DNA from: Helianthus annuus
Lineage: Eukaryota > Streptophyta > Magnoliopsida > Asterales > Asteraceae
Assembly (NCBI RefSeq): GCF_002127325.2
Contig: NC_035433.2
Span: 85,956,549 to 86,020,548 of the forward strand
Direction of reading: 5' to 3'
DNA: 64,000 nt
Shown here: in pieces, positions 45,760 through 56,700 of the stretch
How positions within the stretch are numbered: position 1 is the stretch's first letter
Layout of the letters: each line of letters opens with the position of its first letter
Program-made: the position numbers and the translations under genes
The notes under the pieces: generated by a model
The model's input: only the letters and a program-made list of their open reading frames with translations
Databases searched by the model: none
Told to the model about the DNA's origin: nothing

Positions 45760-46611
45760 GTGTTTATTTCTGTTATCCTTTGTATAAATTGGTATGCAAT
45801 AAAACTTCAGTGTTTATTTGTTAAACTTTGTTCCAAAGTTTTAACATTGCATTTTGCATATATGCTATGCAGCATGAATGAGATGTCGGAAGCATTCCAA
45901 AATCTCAACTTATATCCAGTGCCTATCGAAGTCTCTCACGACTTTACTGGTTACATTGCTGACATAGAAGAACCTGTGGAATTCCAAACTCCACCATTGG
46001 AAAAAGCTAAATCGAAAAAGAAGAGAAGATACGTAGGGTGGAGGAAAGTACGCCGTAGGAAACCTGCCACTAGGAGACTCCCTAAAATAGAAAATCCTGT
46101 GAATATGATCAAGGGAAAGGAAATAGAAACTGGAGAAAGTTCGAAACCACCCGAAAAGGAAATAGGAATAGATCTGAAACAAAAGGGAATAGAGGTTGGC
46201 GAAAGTTCTAAACAGCCAGAAGAACTTACGTTTCAAGACGAAATAGACCGTCTATTAGGAAATTGTGAGGTCATAAGCCCAATCCGCACTAATTTGTATC
46301 CTTACCCGGCTACAGTCCAATTTCCTTTAAACATAACACCGGCTATTCCCGAACCTTTAATCCATACCCAACCACTAGGGGAACTGGAAGAATGGTGGAC
46401 AAACGACTGACAATTCCAAAACATGGTCAATAGTCCTTATAGTTTTCTTCCACAATTTGACCCAGAACCACTCCCAAATCCTCCCATGAGTAATGAAAAC
46501 CTAGCTGAACTCCGTCAGTTCGGTGAAGAACTGATAGGTACAGGTAATAGGATCAGGGAAATGGGAGAGCATCTAACTTGGAAGTACGATGAGAGGGAGC
46601 ATCGTTACTAG
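45760..46611 (+). pseudogene. pre-gag ORF2/ORF3, basic protein split by one TGA
   Basis: The open frame 45760-46410 (likely start ATG 45874 or 45883, near MNEMSEAFQNLNLYP) continues in the same frame after TGA 46408-46410 to 46611 (QFQNMVNSPYSF...). The first part has a strongly basic block KSKKKRRYVGWRKVRRRKP and two copies of a GESSKPPE/GESSKQPE phrase (an internal duplication of about 20 residues). The last part is Pro-rich then helical. No family recognised. The stop may be a recent point change (LTRs are almost identical) or the two parts may be expressed apart. Between 46612 and gag at 46853 lies a T/A-rich intron-like stretch ending TAAATTAG. Confidence 0.45.
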
Positions 46612-46852
46612 AACCGTCAGTTAAACCACAGAAAGCCGTATTGTATGATAGTAACTTAAAATTCTGTAAAATGGGCAATAAAACTCTGTAAAATACGGTG
46701 TGTATGGATGCATATACAATATACCAACAAAGTAAAAGTCGAGAAATCGACAATTTTGGTTATACTTGTATATTGTGATAATCTATGTGTTTATCTATGT
46801 GAAATTTTTTATTGATAAGCTAGACACTAATAAATTCCTACTAAATTAGCAG

Positions 46853-48520
46853 ATGGAAAACGCTAACAATGAACCAATTAATGAAGTAAATCAATCTGAG
46901 CAAGAACAGGAAGATCAATATATAACTCGACAAGATATCGAGCACTTTATCGCCCAAGGGATAGCTCATGCTATTCCAGAAATTGTAGCTGCTGTTCAAA
47001 AACCTGCCGAACCACAATTAATTCCTAGTAAACGTATTTCAGACGATAACGGCAGTAATAGCATAAATGGAGGCGGCAATCATGACGATCATGATCCGCA
47101 GCAGGCCCCACTCCCTAAAAGAATGAAAGCTGCAACGCCTGGTTGCACTTACAAAGAATTTCTTGCTTGCAAACCTGCTGAATTTGCAGGTAACGAAGGG
47201 GCAACTGCAACACTGCGTTGGTTAGAGAAAACCGAAGCAGTAATTGCAATAAGCAAATGTGCCGAAGGAGACCAGGTGATGTATGCATCAAACCTGTTCA
47301 AAGAAGGGGCACTCGAATGGTGGAACACGGTCCTCCAGGCAAAAGGAAGAAGGATAGCCTACGCCATAGGTTGGGAAGAATTTAAGAGTTTGGTAGAAAG
47401 AAAATTCTATCCCGAATACGAGAAGGAACAGATGGCAAACAAATTCCTTAGTCACCGTATGACAGGAGTAGATTGTCGGGGCTATACTTCGACATTCTTT
47501 GAATACGCAAGGGTAGTGCCATCACTGGCTTCGCCAGAACCGGTACTTATTTCTCGTTACATCTGGGGGTTAATTAGTGAAATCCGAAACATCGTTAAAG
47601 CTGCGAGACCTCGTACCATTGACGATGCGGTAGAATTAGCTAATACCCTGACGGATGAGTTGGTATGCACAAGAGAGGAAGATCGTAAGAAGGAAATAGC
47701 TCAGAAGATTACCCAGGGGTTTCGTGCGGGTAATACCAAGAAAAGAGGAACAGGGCAATTCTCATCACCTCCTTTCTGCAGAAATTGCAAAAAGAAGCAT
47801 TATGGACAATGCAACATGGTTTGCAATTTTTGCAAAATGAAAGGACATCGGGAAGAAGACTGCAGAAAGAAAACAAGAGTTTGTTATAATTGCAGAGAAA
47901 GGGGACACTTTCAATTTGAATGTCCTAAGTTAGCTAAACCTATAGCCAACCAAACCAAACCAGCTGAAGGAGCAACCAAGAGAAATGCGCGTGCATTCCA
48001 GCTAACCACTCAAGAGGCCGAACTCATTCCAGATGTGATAGCCGGTACGTTCCTAGTACATGACGTATTTGCAAAAGTATTATTTGACTCTGGTGCGAAC
48101 CAAAGTTTTATTAATACTTCATTTTGTCAAGATCTTAAGTTACCTTTAACCACTCTTAGGCAAATTTTCACAGTTGAAACCGCAGAAGGAAATTCTGTGA
48201 ACATAGATAAAATCTGGCAAGGAGGAAAAGTAGAACTATTAGGCCATAAGTTTTCTGCAAATCTGTTACCAATGAATTTAGCCGGATTCGATGTAGTATT
48301 AGGAATGGATTGGTTAGTAGCCAACCATGCACGAATCCTATGTGATAAAAATGCAGTAGAAATTCAAACCCCTACAGGAGAAGTAATTTTAATTACTGGA
48401 AATAAACCTCGAAAGCCATTGAAATTCATATCAGTAATGAAATTGGCTAGTTATTCGAGAAAACAGGAAATGGTGTATATGATTTCCGCAATCATTAACA
48501 CTAAAGATAAGAAACTCTAG
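46853..48520 (+). CDS. gag: Tekay gag-protease
   Basis: 555 codons, ATG 46853 to TAG 48518-48520. N-terminal acidic segment (EQEQEDQYITRQDIEHFI), gag core (FAGNEGATATLRWLEKTEAV, EWWNTVLQAKGR, FKSLVERKFYPEYEKEQM) and three zinc-knuckle motifs at about residues 308-360 (CRNCKKKHYGQC, CNFCKMKGHREEDC, CYNCRERGHFQFEC). Aspartic protease follows from about residue 400 with VLFDSGANQSF and later GMDWL. It builds the particle and matures the polyprotein. The TAG closing it is followed in the same frame by RT. Confidence 0.9.
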   Translation: MENANNEPINEVNQSEQEQEDQYITRQDIEHFIAQGIAHAIPEIVAAVQKPAEPQLIPSKRISDDNGSNSINGGGNHDDHDPQQAPLPKRMKAATPGCTYKEFLACKPAEFAGNEGATATLRWLEKTEAVIAISKCAEGDQVMYASNLFKEGALEWWNTVLQAKGRRIAYAIGWEEFKSLVERKFYPEYEKEQMANKFLSHRMTGVDCRGYTSTFFEYARVVPSLASPEPVLISRYIWGLISEIRNIVKAARPRTIDDAVELANTLTDELVCTREEDRKKEIAQKITQGFRAGNTKKRGTGQFSSPPFCRNCKKKHYGQCNMVCNFCKMKGHREEDCRKKTRVCYNCRERGHFQFECPKLAKPIANQTKPAEGATKRNARAFQLTTQEAELIPDVIAGTFLVHDVFAKVLFDSGANQSFINTSFCQDLKLPLTTLRQIFTVETAEGNSVNIDKIWQGGKVELLGHKFSANLLPMNLAGFDVVLGMDWLVANHARILCDKNAVEIQTPTGEVILITGNKPRKPLKFISVMKLASYSRKQEMVYMISAIINTKDKKL

Positions 48521-51340
48521 GACATTCCCGTAGTCTTAGAATACCCAGATGTTTTTCCAGAAGAATTACCTGGATTACCACCTGATAGAGAAGTAGAATT
48601 TAGAATTCATTTAATTCCAGGTACTGCACCAATAGCCAAAGCACCATATAGATTAGCACCTACCGAAATGCTAGAATTGAAAAAGCAATTAGATGAATTA
48701 TTAAGCAAAGGATTCATACAACCGAGTTCATCCCCTTGGGGTGCACCGGTACTGTTTGTGAAGAAGAAAGATGGATCGATGAGAATGTGTATCGATTATA
48801 GAGAATTGAATAAGGTTACAATTAAGAATCGATACCCACTACCTAGGATTGATGATCTTTTTGATCAATTGCAAGGAGCTAGGTATTTCTCTAAGATAGA
48901 TTTAAGATCTGGATATCACCAGTTGAAGGTACAAGAAGAAGACATACCTAAAACTGCCTTCAGAACTAGGTATGGTCATTATGAGTTTACAGTCATGCCC
49001 TTTGGATTAACAAATGCCCCAGCAGCATTCATGGACATGATGAATCGAATCTGTAAACCATACTTGGATAAATTTGTGATCGTTTTCATCGACGATATAC
49101 TTATTTATTCCAAAAGCCAAAAAGAACATTGTGAACACTTACATGCACTCTTAACTTTGTTAAGAAAAGAAAGGCTTTATGCCAAATTCTCAAAATGTGA
49201 ATTTTGGTTACAAGAAGTACAATTCTTAGGTCATGTGGTAAATCACAAAGGTGTCCATGTAGATCCTGCTAAGATAGAAGCAATTACAAAATGGAAAGTC
49301 CCACAAACAGCAATGGAGATAAGAAGTTTTCTAGGCTTAGCTGGATACTATAGACGATTTATCAAAGATTTTTCTAAGATAGCCGTACCATTAACTAAGT
49401 TAACCTGTAAAGCTGCTAAGTTTGAATGGGGACCTAGACAAGAAGAAGCCTTTAAGATTTTAAAGCATAGGTTGACGAATGCACCAATCTTAGCTTTACC
49501 CGAAGGAACAGAAGATTTTGAAGTATATTGTGATGCTTCAAAATTAGGCTATGGATGTGTGTTAATGCAACGCAAGAAGGTAATTGCGTATGCTTCTAGA
49601 CAATTGAAAAAGCACGAAGAAAATTATACGACTCATGATCTAGAATTAGGAGCCATAATTTTTGCCCTTAAGATATGGAGACATTATCTGTATGGAAATA
49701 AGTTTACTGTTTATACAGATCATAAAAGTTTAAGATATATATTTGGGCAAAAAGAATTAAACATGAGGCAAAGAAGATGGATGGAGATGCTAAGTGATTA
49801 CGACTGTGATATCCAATATCACGAAGGAAAGGCAAATGTAGTTGCAGATGCCTTAAGTCGTAAGTACCATGAGAAACAGAAACGAGTCCGTGCTCTGAGG
49901 TTAAATCTACAAGTAGATTTAATGGCACAAATTAAAGAAGTTCAGAAAACAGCAATCCAAGACGATGCTGAAGGAATGAAAGGTTACCTAAAAGAATTAG
50001 AACAAGGAAATGATGGAATTTGGAAATTCCATAAGAAACGAATTTGGGTACCTAAGCAAGGAGAGTTAAGAAATAAGATTTTAGAAGAAGCTCATAAATC
50101 TAGGTATACTATGCATCCAGGAAACAATAAGATGTACCAAGATTTAAGGAATAATTTCTGGTGGATAGGAATGAAAAAGGATATAGCCGAATACGTATCC
50201 AAGTGCTTAACTTGTTCACAAGTTAAAGCTGAACACCAGAAACCTTCAGGACTACTACAACAGTTAGAAATGCCTGTATGGAAATGGGAACTCATAACAA
50301 TGGACTTTGTTACAAAGTTACCCAAAACCAAAAGAGGTAATGATGCGATTTGGGTAATCGTAGACCGATTAACCAAGTCAGCTCATTTCCTACCAATAAA
50401 AGAAACCTTTAGCATGGAAAGGTTAGCACAACTCTACGTGGACGAGGTAGTATCCCTACATGGAGTCCCGCTCTCCATTGTATCGGATAGAGATAGTCGT
50501 TTTACATCTCATTTCTGGACAAGTTTTCAGAAAGCAATGGGAACTCGACTAAATCTAAGTACTGCTTATCATCTACAAACAGACGGACAGAGTGAATGGA
50601 CAATACAAACGCTAGAAGACATGCTCCGAGCATGTGTAATTGACTTTGGTGGTAATTGGGATAGCCATTTGCCATTAATTGAATTCTCCTATAACAATAG
50701 TTATCATTCAAGTATCGAAGCTGCACCATTCGAAGCACTGTACGGACGTAAGTGCAGAACTCCAGTATGTTGGGCAGAAATCGGAGAAAGTCAATTATCA
50801 GGTCCTGAGATTGTACAAGAAACTACTGACAAGATAACTCAGATCAAGGAAAGACTGAAAACAGCTCGAGATCGTCAGAAAAGCTATGCAGACAATCGTC
50901 GCAAGCCGCTTGAATTCCAAGTAGGAGATAAGGTACTTTTAAAAGTTTCTCCTTGGAAAGGAGTAGTACGATTCGGTAAGAAAGGAAAGTTGAGTCCCAG
51001 ATACGTAGGACCATTTCCAATAAGCCAACGAATAGGACCTGTTGCTTACCGCTTACAACTACCAGAAGAACTAGCTGGAGTACATGATGTATTTCATGTA
51101 TCCAATCTCAAGAAATGTCTATCAGACGAATCCCTGGTAGTACCTCTTCAAGATGTAGAGGTGAACGAAAAATTAAAGTTTATAGAGAAACCACTACAGA
51201 TCGAAGATAGAAAAGTCAAGTTTCTCAAACACAAACGACTGGTGTTGGTCAAAGTCAAATGGAATTCAAGAAGAGGACCAGAATACACTTGGGAGCTGGA
51301 ATCAGAAATGAAGCGCAAATATCCTCATTTATTCCAATAA
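48521..51340 (+). CDS. pol: Tekay pol: RT, RNase H, integrase, chromodomain-like tail
   Basis: The frame of gag-protease continues after the TAG with [18 protein letters not shown], then RT ([31 protein letters not shown], catalytic [12 protein letters not shown] at 49079-49114), RNase H ([28 protein letters not shown]) and integrase with His-His-Cys-Cys zinc site ([10 protein letters not shown]...CLTC). The three acidic residues are in [15 protein letters not shown] and DGQSE, the last two separated by 35 residues. The C-terminus has [24 protein letters not shown] and a chromodomain-like end ([12 protein letters not shown]...[14 protein letters not shown]). The first ATG in this part is 48668. 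Without reading through the TAG, no pol would be made in fusion with gag. Confidence 0.92.
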   Translation, partial: DIPVVLEYPDVFPEELPGLPPDREVEFRIHLIPGTAPIAKAPYRLAPTEMLELKKQLDELLSKGFIQPSSSPWGAPVLFVKKKDGSMRMCIDYRELNKVTIKNRYPLPRIDDLFDQLQGARYFSKIDLRSGYHQLKVQEEDIPKTAFRTRYGHYEFTVMPFGLTNAPAAFMDMMNRICKPYLDKFVIVFIDDILIYSKSQKEHCEHLHALLTLLRKERLYAKFSKCEFWLQEVQFLGHVVNHKGVHVDPAKIEAITKWKVPQTAMEIRSFLGLAGYYRRFIKDFSKIAVPLTKLTCKAAKFEWGPRQEEAFKILKHRLTNAPILALPEGTEDFEVYCDASKLGYGCVLMQRKKVIAYASRQLKKHEENYTTHDLELGAIIFALKIWRHYLYGNKFTVYTDHKSLRYIFGQKELNMRQRRWMEMLSDYDCDIQYHEGKANVVADALSRKYHEKQKRVRALRLNLQVDLMAQIKEVQKTAIQDDAEGMKGYLKELEQGNDGIWKFHKKRIWVPKQGELRNKILEEAHKSRYTMHPGNNKMYQDLRNNFWWIGMKKDIAEYVSKCLTCSQVKAEHQKPSGLLQQLEMPVWKWELITMDFVTKLPKTKRGNDAIWVIVDRLTKSAHFLPIKETFSMERLAQLYVDEVVSLHGVPLSIVSDRDSRFTSHFWTSFQKAMGTRLNLSTAYHLQTDGQSEWTIQTLEDMLRACVIDFGGNWDSHLPLIEFSYNNSYHSSIEAAPFEALYGRKCRTPVCWAEIGESQLSGPEIVQETTDKITQIKERLKTARDRQKSYADNRRKPLEFQVGDKVLLKVSPWKGVVRFGKKGKLSPRYVGPFPISQRIGPVAYRLQLPEELAGVHDVFHVSNLKKCLSDESLVVPLQDVEVNEKLKFIEKPLQIEDRKVKFLKHKRLVLVKVKWNSRRGPEYTWELESEMKRKYPHLFQ

Positions 51341-51376
51341 ATCTCGAGGACGAGATTTTTCTTAAGGTGGGGAGGA
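51339..51376 (+). other. pre-PPT hairpin and polypurine tract
   Basis: AAATCTCGAGGACGAGATTT (51339-51358) overlaps the pol stop codon and forms 8-bp arms. The purine-rich AAGGTGGGGAGGA (51364-51376) leads directly into the 3' LTR. Confidence 0.8.
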
Positions 51377-52884
51377 TGTAACAACTGTCACTAAAATCCA
51401 TAATTAGGATGGTAATTAGCTATTAAGGAAACCCTAATTAAGAAACCCAAGTAATTCTGCACTAACCCTAAAATTTCCAGAACAATCAGAATCAGGATCA
51501 GGGCCCCTAAAACCCAGGGGGGATAAACCCTAGCCAACGATTATCTTAATAACTATCTGTCAAAACCGAATTTTAAGAAACTGTCGACTCATCTAGCCTA
51601 CATGCACGAAGGGCTACCCTATGAAGTAGGGTGACCCCTCGCGTAGCGCGACGCCCATGGGGGTACCCCTCGCGCTACGCGACGGGGGTCAAATTTCGTA
51701 TATAAATAGGGGTGTCTGGGACTTGAATTTGAGAGTTGAAACGACGTAAAACGTGAAAATACACGCTGAGTTATCAGCTACATACTACACAAACACACAC
51801 AGATCTCGAATCGCTGCCGCAATCAGGGTAATAACTCGATCGCTATTACGATTCAACATCCGATCGATTATAACTATCCAACGATAGTCCAGGTGCTGCT
51901 CAATTGAGTTTGTACTTTGATTATTCGTCGTGATTTCGACTTGAATATTAGAGTGCTGTTCGAATTCGGACTATGCTCTGTTATTCGTTGTGAATCCGAT
52001 TGAATTATCGAGTATTGCACTGATTAATCGTTGTGAAGGTTTAATCTCGTGAATTGACGTAATTGCTGTATTAGTTACTAACCTGTGTGTGTGCATTATG
52101 TTAAATTAGGTTTAATCAAGGCTAATCAGTAGGCATTATCTATTTGCTCGTTAATCTGCAATGTGAGTCATTCTTCTTTTTAACTGTTTTCTCACAGTTT
52201 GTGAGTAAGTATTACAAAACTCCAAATTATTTTCAAGGTTATAATTACAGGGATTAAGTCTTTGTAATCACCAAATTACAGCTGGTATGTGGGGTATTGT
52301 GCACATTACTATTTTTATCACTCTATGTGAGTGAGTATTACTCTATGTGAGTGATTATTACTCTGTGTGAGTAAACCGTCATTATTGGGGCGACGGGACC
52401 CAATAGTGGTATGACCACAGTCACAGATCCGGTCGAGTGACAAATACCCATTCTTGATAATTGGTTGATAGAAACATTGTAATCGCTCTTAATACTGTGA
52501 TTTATAACTAACGGGTCGTTTTAGAAAACAGAATGATTCACTCAGTATTTCCCCGCTGACAAAACCTTTTTCAAACATGTTTCAGGTGATCTGTGTGATC
52601 CAGGAAAAGTGCAGTAAAGCACTACAAGCTCAGAGAAGTGGCTCATTGTGAATAAATAAATAAAACATGTTTTGGAAAATAATGATTTCTGTGTGAAATC
52701 AACTGATTGTAAATGATGGGATTTTATCCCTAAAAACTTTGTGTAATATATTAAAACGAGCATATTTTTACGGTTAAAAGATCCTGTAATAAAAGACTTC
52801 CGCTGCCATTAGATACCACGGGTACCACACTGAAATCTGCTCGCGGACCCCGACTCCATCCAGGGTGGGTCGGAGGACGCGACA
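51377..52884 (+). repeat. 3' LTR, 1508 bp
   Basis: Six or so differences from 43728-45236, including one G fewer in a G-run near 51520. Followed by ATATG (52885-52889). Confidence 0.95.
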
Positions 52885-53055
52885 ATATGTCCATGAAAGG
52901 ACTATTTTGAAGTATGATGTCCATGAAAGGACTATATTGAAATATAATGTCCATGAAAGGACTAAATAGCAAATGCCCATATAGGGTCTTAAGTCGAAAG
53001 GTATGTCCACACAGGGACTATATAGAAGAGATAGGTCCTTATAAGGACTTAAAAG
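52885..53055. repeat. continuation of the GTCC-GGAC array
   Basis: Six further units (GTCCATGAAAGGAC three times, CCCATATAGGG, GTCCACACAGGGAC, GTCCTTATAAGGAC) continue the array interrupted at 43727. Confidence 0.8.
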
Positions 53056-53740
53056 ACAACGAATATTATGAAAGAAGGATTCTCTAATGCCTTTCTTGCT
53101 CCATTTCGATTGTTTCTCTTCTTTCTTTACTATATACGGTAGGGACATTGAAGACCTCAGTGAATAAAGTAAATATTCCAATCAGGATCCGTTATAGAAA
53201 TAGAATTCAAGGATTTTATGGTTAAAGAATGATATGAATCACGAATTGGGTTTTGACTGACATAATCCAAGTCTGAAATTCCAAAACTTGGAGGTAAAAA
53301 TTTTGGGATCATTAAGATCTTGTGATATTATTTTCGATACGGGAGCCTCAGGGACCACCTGGTATTGACTCCACTGGTACCGACTTCAAAATTTGGAGCC
53401 TTAGGGACCTCTGGTATGGACTCTGAAGTCTGATTGAGAATTTCAATAAGTTTGGTTTTTGGGAATAGGTTCATAAAGGTCTTTCCTCCAAACCGGTCGC
53501 ATGCTTATCCTAGCCGTGATACGAAGCTTGACATTCCTTGACTTCGGATGAAGTGAATTTCAATCAACGGCTTCTTTGCTTGGTGACATATTCATAATAC
53601 ATAAAAATCGAAATCAATGTTTACTTAATAGGGATGAGAGCATTCCTATGTTAAGTCTAGACTCAAAAGGTCTAAGGAATGTGCTATTGTGTCATTTGAG
53701 ATTAAACACAAAAGGCTAATGGTTAATTCACTCAAACGTT
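53056..53740 (-). other. non-coding leader of the decayed Tekay element next to its primer site
   Basis: No gene recognised. Contains GGGAGCCTCAGGGACC/GGAGCCTTAGGGACC duplicates near 53341-53410. Confidence 0.5.
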
Positions 53741-53753
53741 GGCTCTGATACCA
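53741..53753 (-). other. primer binding site, initiator Met tRNA
   Basis: Minus strand TGGTATCAGAGCC, three bases from the 5' LTR of the decayed Tekay element. Confidence 0.85.
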
Positions 53754-53756
53754 ACC

Positions 53757-56700
53757 TATCACACCCCGATATTTCCACATATTACCAGTGGGCCCGGTGG
53801 AGAGAGTATCGTGACGTACTTGATATTATCATGGTGAAACATACACAGAATAACACATGGAAGTCTTGGAATATAAAATATTATTACAAACCCAAGTGTC
53901 TGAAAATATCAAAGTGTTTATTATAGACGAGCCTGTAATATCAAATCCACAGGTGGATCTTTACAGAATGTATAAAATGAAGTTTAGCAGACTTTAAGGT
54001 ATCTTTAAGGATTTGCAAGATCCTCTATTTCGACACCGAGCAACTCCCAGCCTATTACGAGTAGTACCTGCCACTTAGTCTTTTGAAAATACGTCAGCTT
54101 TCACTGGTAAATACAATTAACTAACTCTTTTTGAAAAGAGTTTATGAAAATTGATTTAAGTGCACAAGGCACAAACCATTTATAACTTGGGACAATTATT
54201 TAAAATAATCTTGTATACAGTTTTTTATGTTTGTCATACATATGGGGCCGGTTTGGAAGCCGGTCATGATTAACCGACTCACCACTTATAGAACCCACAA
54301 AGGAGTTATCCCCAACATGTGGGTTATTTTAGCATTTGCATCTGTCAGGTGTATGCCTACACCCCGTGCATAGGTCGTGGCCATTTTCAAATGAAATGAG
54401 CGGAGGATATCCAGGACACGGTCGTATTAACCCCCATTGCTTATGTTATCAAACAAAACAGATTAAAACGGGTTATCCAATTCATTAATCACAATCCGAT
54501 TAAATGATTTCATACCCGACCAAGTGGTATTATTATAATACCATATCCCAAGCTCGTATAAGGGAAAATAAGTTAAAAGTATTTACCTGAGCTAATACTT
54601 GATTCACAGCAAAATAACTCAGTCGTATCCAATCTATCTAAATGAAGGTAGCTTTTACTGGGTGGCTCTAGTCTAGAGTGATGGTAATATATAACCAATT
54701 CAGAATGCTAACGGTCTTATTTAAGTCGTAGACTTAGACCGGCTAGCTTAAAGCATCTAAAATGGTACAATACGCTAGATTAAGCGATGATCGGAATAGA
54801 ATGTAATTTAGACCCAACAAGTACGAAGACTTGTATAATATGGGTAAACTAGGTAAATTCTGGATTTTGAAGTAAAATGATAAGGTTAAACCCGTTTCGG
54901 TAACTTACGTAAACTAGTTACGTGAACCGATCCGAACGCGTAAATGCATAACAGGCAACCAAATGAACCATATACAAGTCCCATATGCTATTATGCTTAA
55001 AATGTGTTAATAGAACAGTAGGATGTTAACATATATGCCCAAAAAGTACTTAAAACCAAATTAAGTCCCGTAGGGGCATTTTGGTCATTTTACCCTTTAT
55101 AAAAGAGGTTTTATAGTAAACTGATATTCTGGTCCTAAGTAATCAGTAAAAATATTTATTTTATGTTGTTATAACAGTAAGATATCATTCATATGTGTGG
55201 TTTACCCTTTATGGCCAAACTATGCCCCGAAAGGGTATTTTGGTCATTTCACATATGCTTTTAATGACATTTTTAGAAATCTGAGTTCATGGCTTATACC
55301 TATTGTAATAATATTAAAATTTATTTAAAAATTCAGTAGGTAACAAGTCTTAGGTGTTAAATATGGTTTTAAACCTTACTATGCACCTAATTAGCGTAAA
55401 AATCGCTAATTGACGATATTTGAGATAGTTATGTGATTCTGAGATTTTGGACAACCTTGTATGTTTAAAATATTTTTATTTTTCATATCAAGTCAGTAGA
55501 AAAAGGTTTGATATGCTAATCACATGTAAATCTCATTTTATTAGTTATAAGGGCATTATCGTCAATTAAGGAATTTATAGAAGAACTCTATGATATGGTC
55601 AGTTTATAATCTGAACAAAAATTCCAAAAATCCTTAAAAATAATATCTTAACAGAGTTTTGGGTCAAAATCCTTGTTTAAACATGCCTTATGCAAGATAG
55701 CGTAATTTAATTAATAAAAAGTTTCAATTTACTATATCTTGCATAACTTTATTTTGAGACCAGAAACTGATGTCAAATTTTAGGGACATACTTATATATC
55801 AGTAATAAAGGTTTTGGTCCTATCACATTTTCAAAAATCTCATTTATATGTCAAAAGAGCAAAATGGGCATTTATAAGCATAATAACGGAAACTAGCATA
55901 TAATTCAAAATACTAATGACCAGGTAATATAACCTTAGAGGGTTATACTACAACATAATACGGTCCTAATGGAAGCATAAAACATAAAGGATTTAAGCTT
56001 AATTGGGACAGAACTGAAAGTCAAAGCATAAGTCAAGCTTTTGCGACTTTCGGTTGCGAACCGACCCTAAACTCAGAATTGTCGGGTTGAACATGCTTAG
56101 ACATGTTCTAATAATAATTACCATGTTATTAGAGTGTTAAAATATAATTTATAACCTCTACATTATTGGTTTTAATTCTTATTTACAATTCTGCCAAGTT
56201 TGATTTTTTAACTAAATAATTTGACCCGACAATTAACTAAGCAAACGAAATAATTAGGAGGTGCCCTTTTAAAGGTTAATCACCTACCTAACTATGGTCG
56301 CATAACCACATTCATCTCGAACAGTGGCTGGACCATTTGAGTTTAAACCGAAGGTCAAAGATAATTTACGATAACTTGACTTTTCGGTTTTTAAATTATA
56401 AAACTGAACTAAGGAGGGGGCTAAGACGCTTACAAAGGGTCCTAGCAATCTTTTCTACTAAAATGAATTCCCTTTTCAGATCAGGAGGCTCCAGAATTTG
56501 AGAGAGGAGAAGATTGAATGAAATGTGCCATGAAATGGATGAACTCAAGCCTATATATAGTTTTTGGGTATAAATTGGATCATAACAAGTGTTAGAGGGA
56601 TCTCTAGGATCCTAACAGGTGTTGCAACAGCTGTTACAATTGTCTTGAAGCCCAAGGATTCGATTATGATTGGTTGGGAGTGAATATGAGTGATGAAGAA

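Larger units (their letters stand above)
43728..52884 (+). mobile_element. young, almost complete Tekay chromovirus element
   Basis: LTRs of 1509 and 1508 bp (43728-45236 and 51377-52884) differ at about six sites. The perfect duplication ATATG lies at 43723-43727 and 52885-52889. Primer site at 45242-45253. Internal: three small basic ORFs, then gag-protease-RT-RNase H-integrase-chromodomain-like tail in a single frame with one TAG. It inserted into the GTCC-GGAC array of the older Tekay leader. It is the youngest and most intact element here. Confidence 0.95.

Noticed and set aside
52774..53181. 135-codon minus-strand frame
   Set aside because: Its repeated LSWT-type phrases are just translations of the GTCC-GGAC array.
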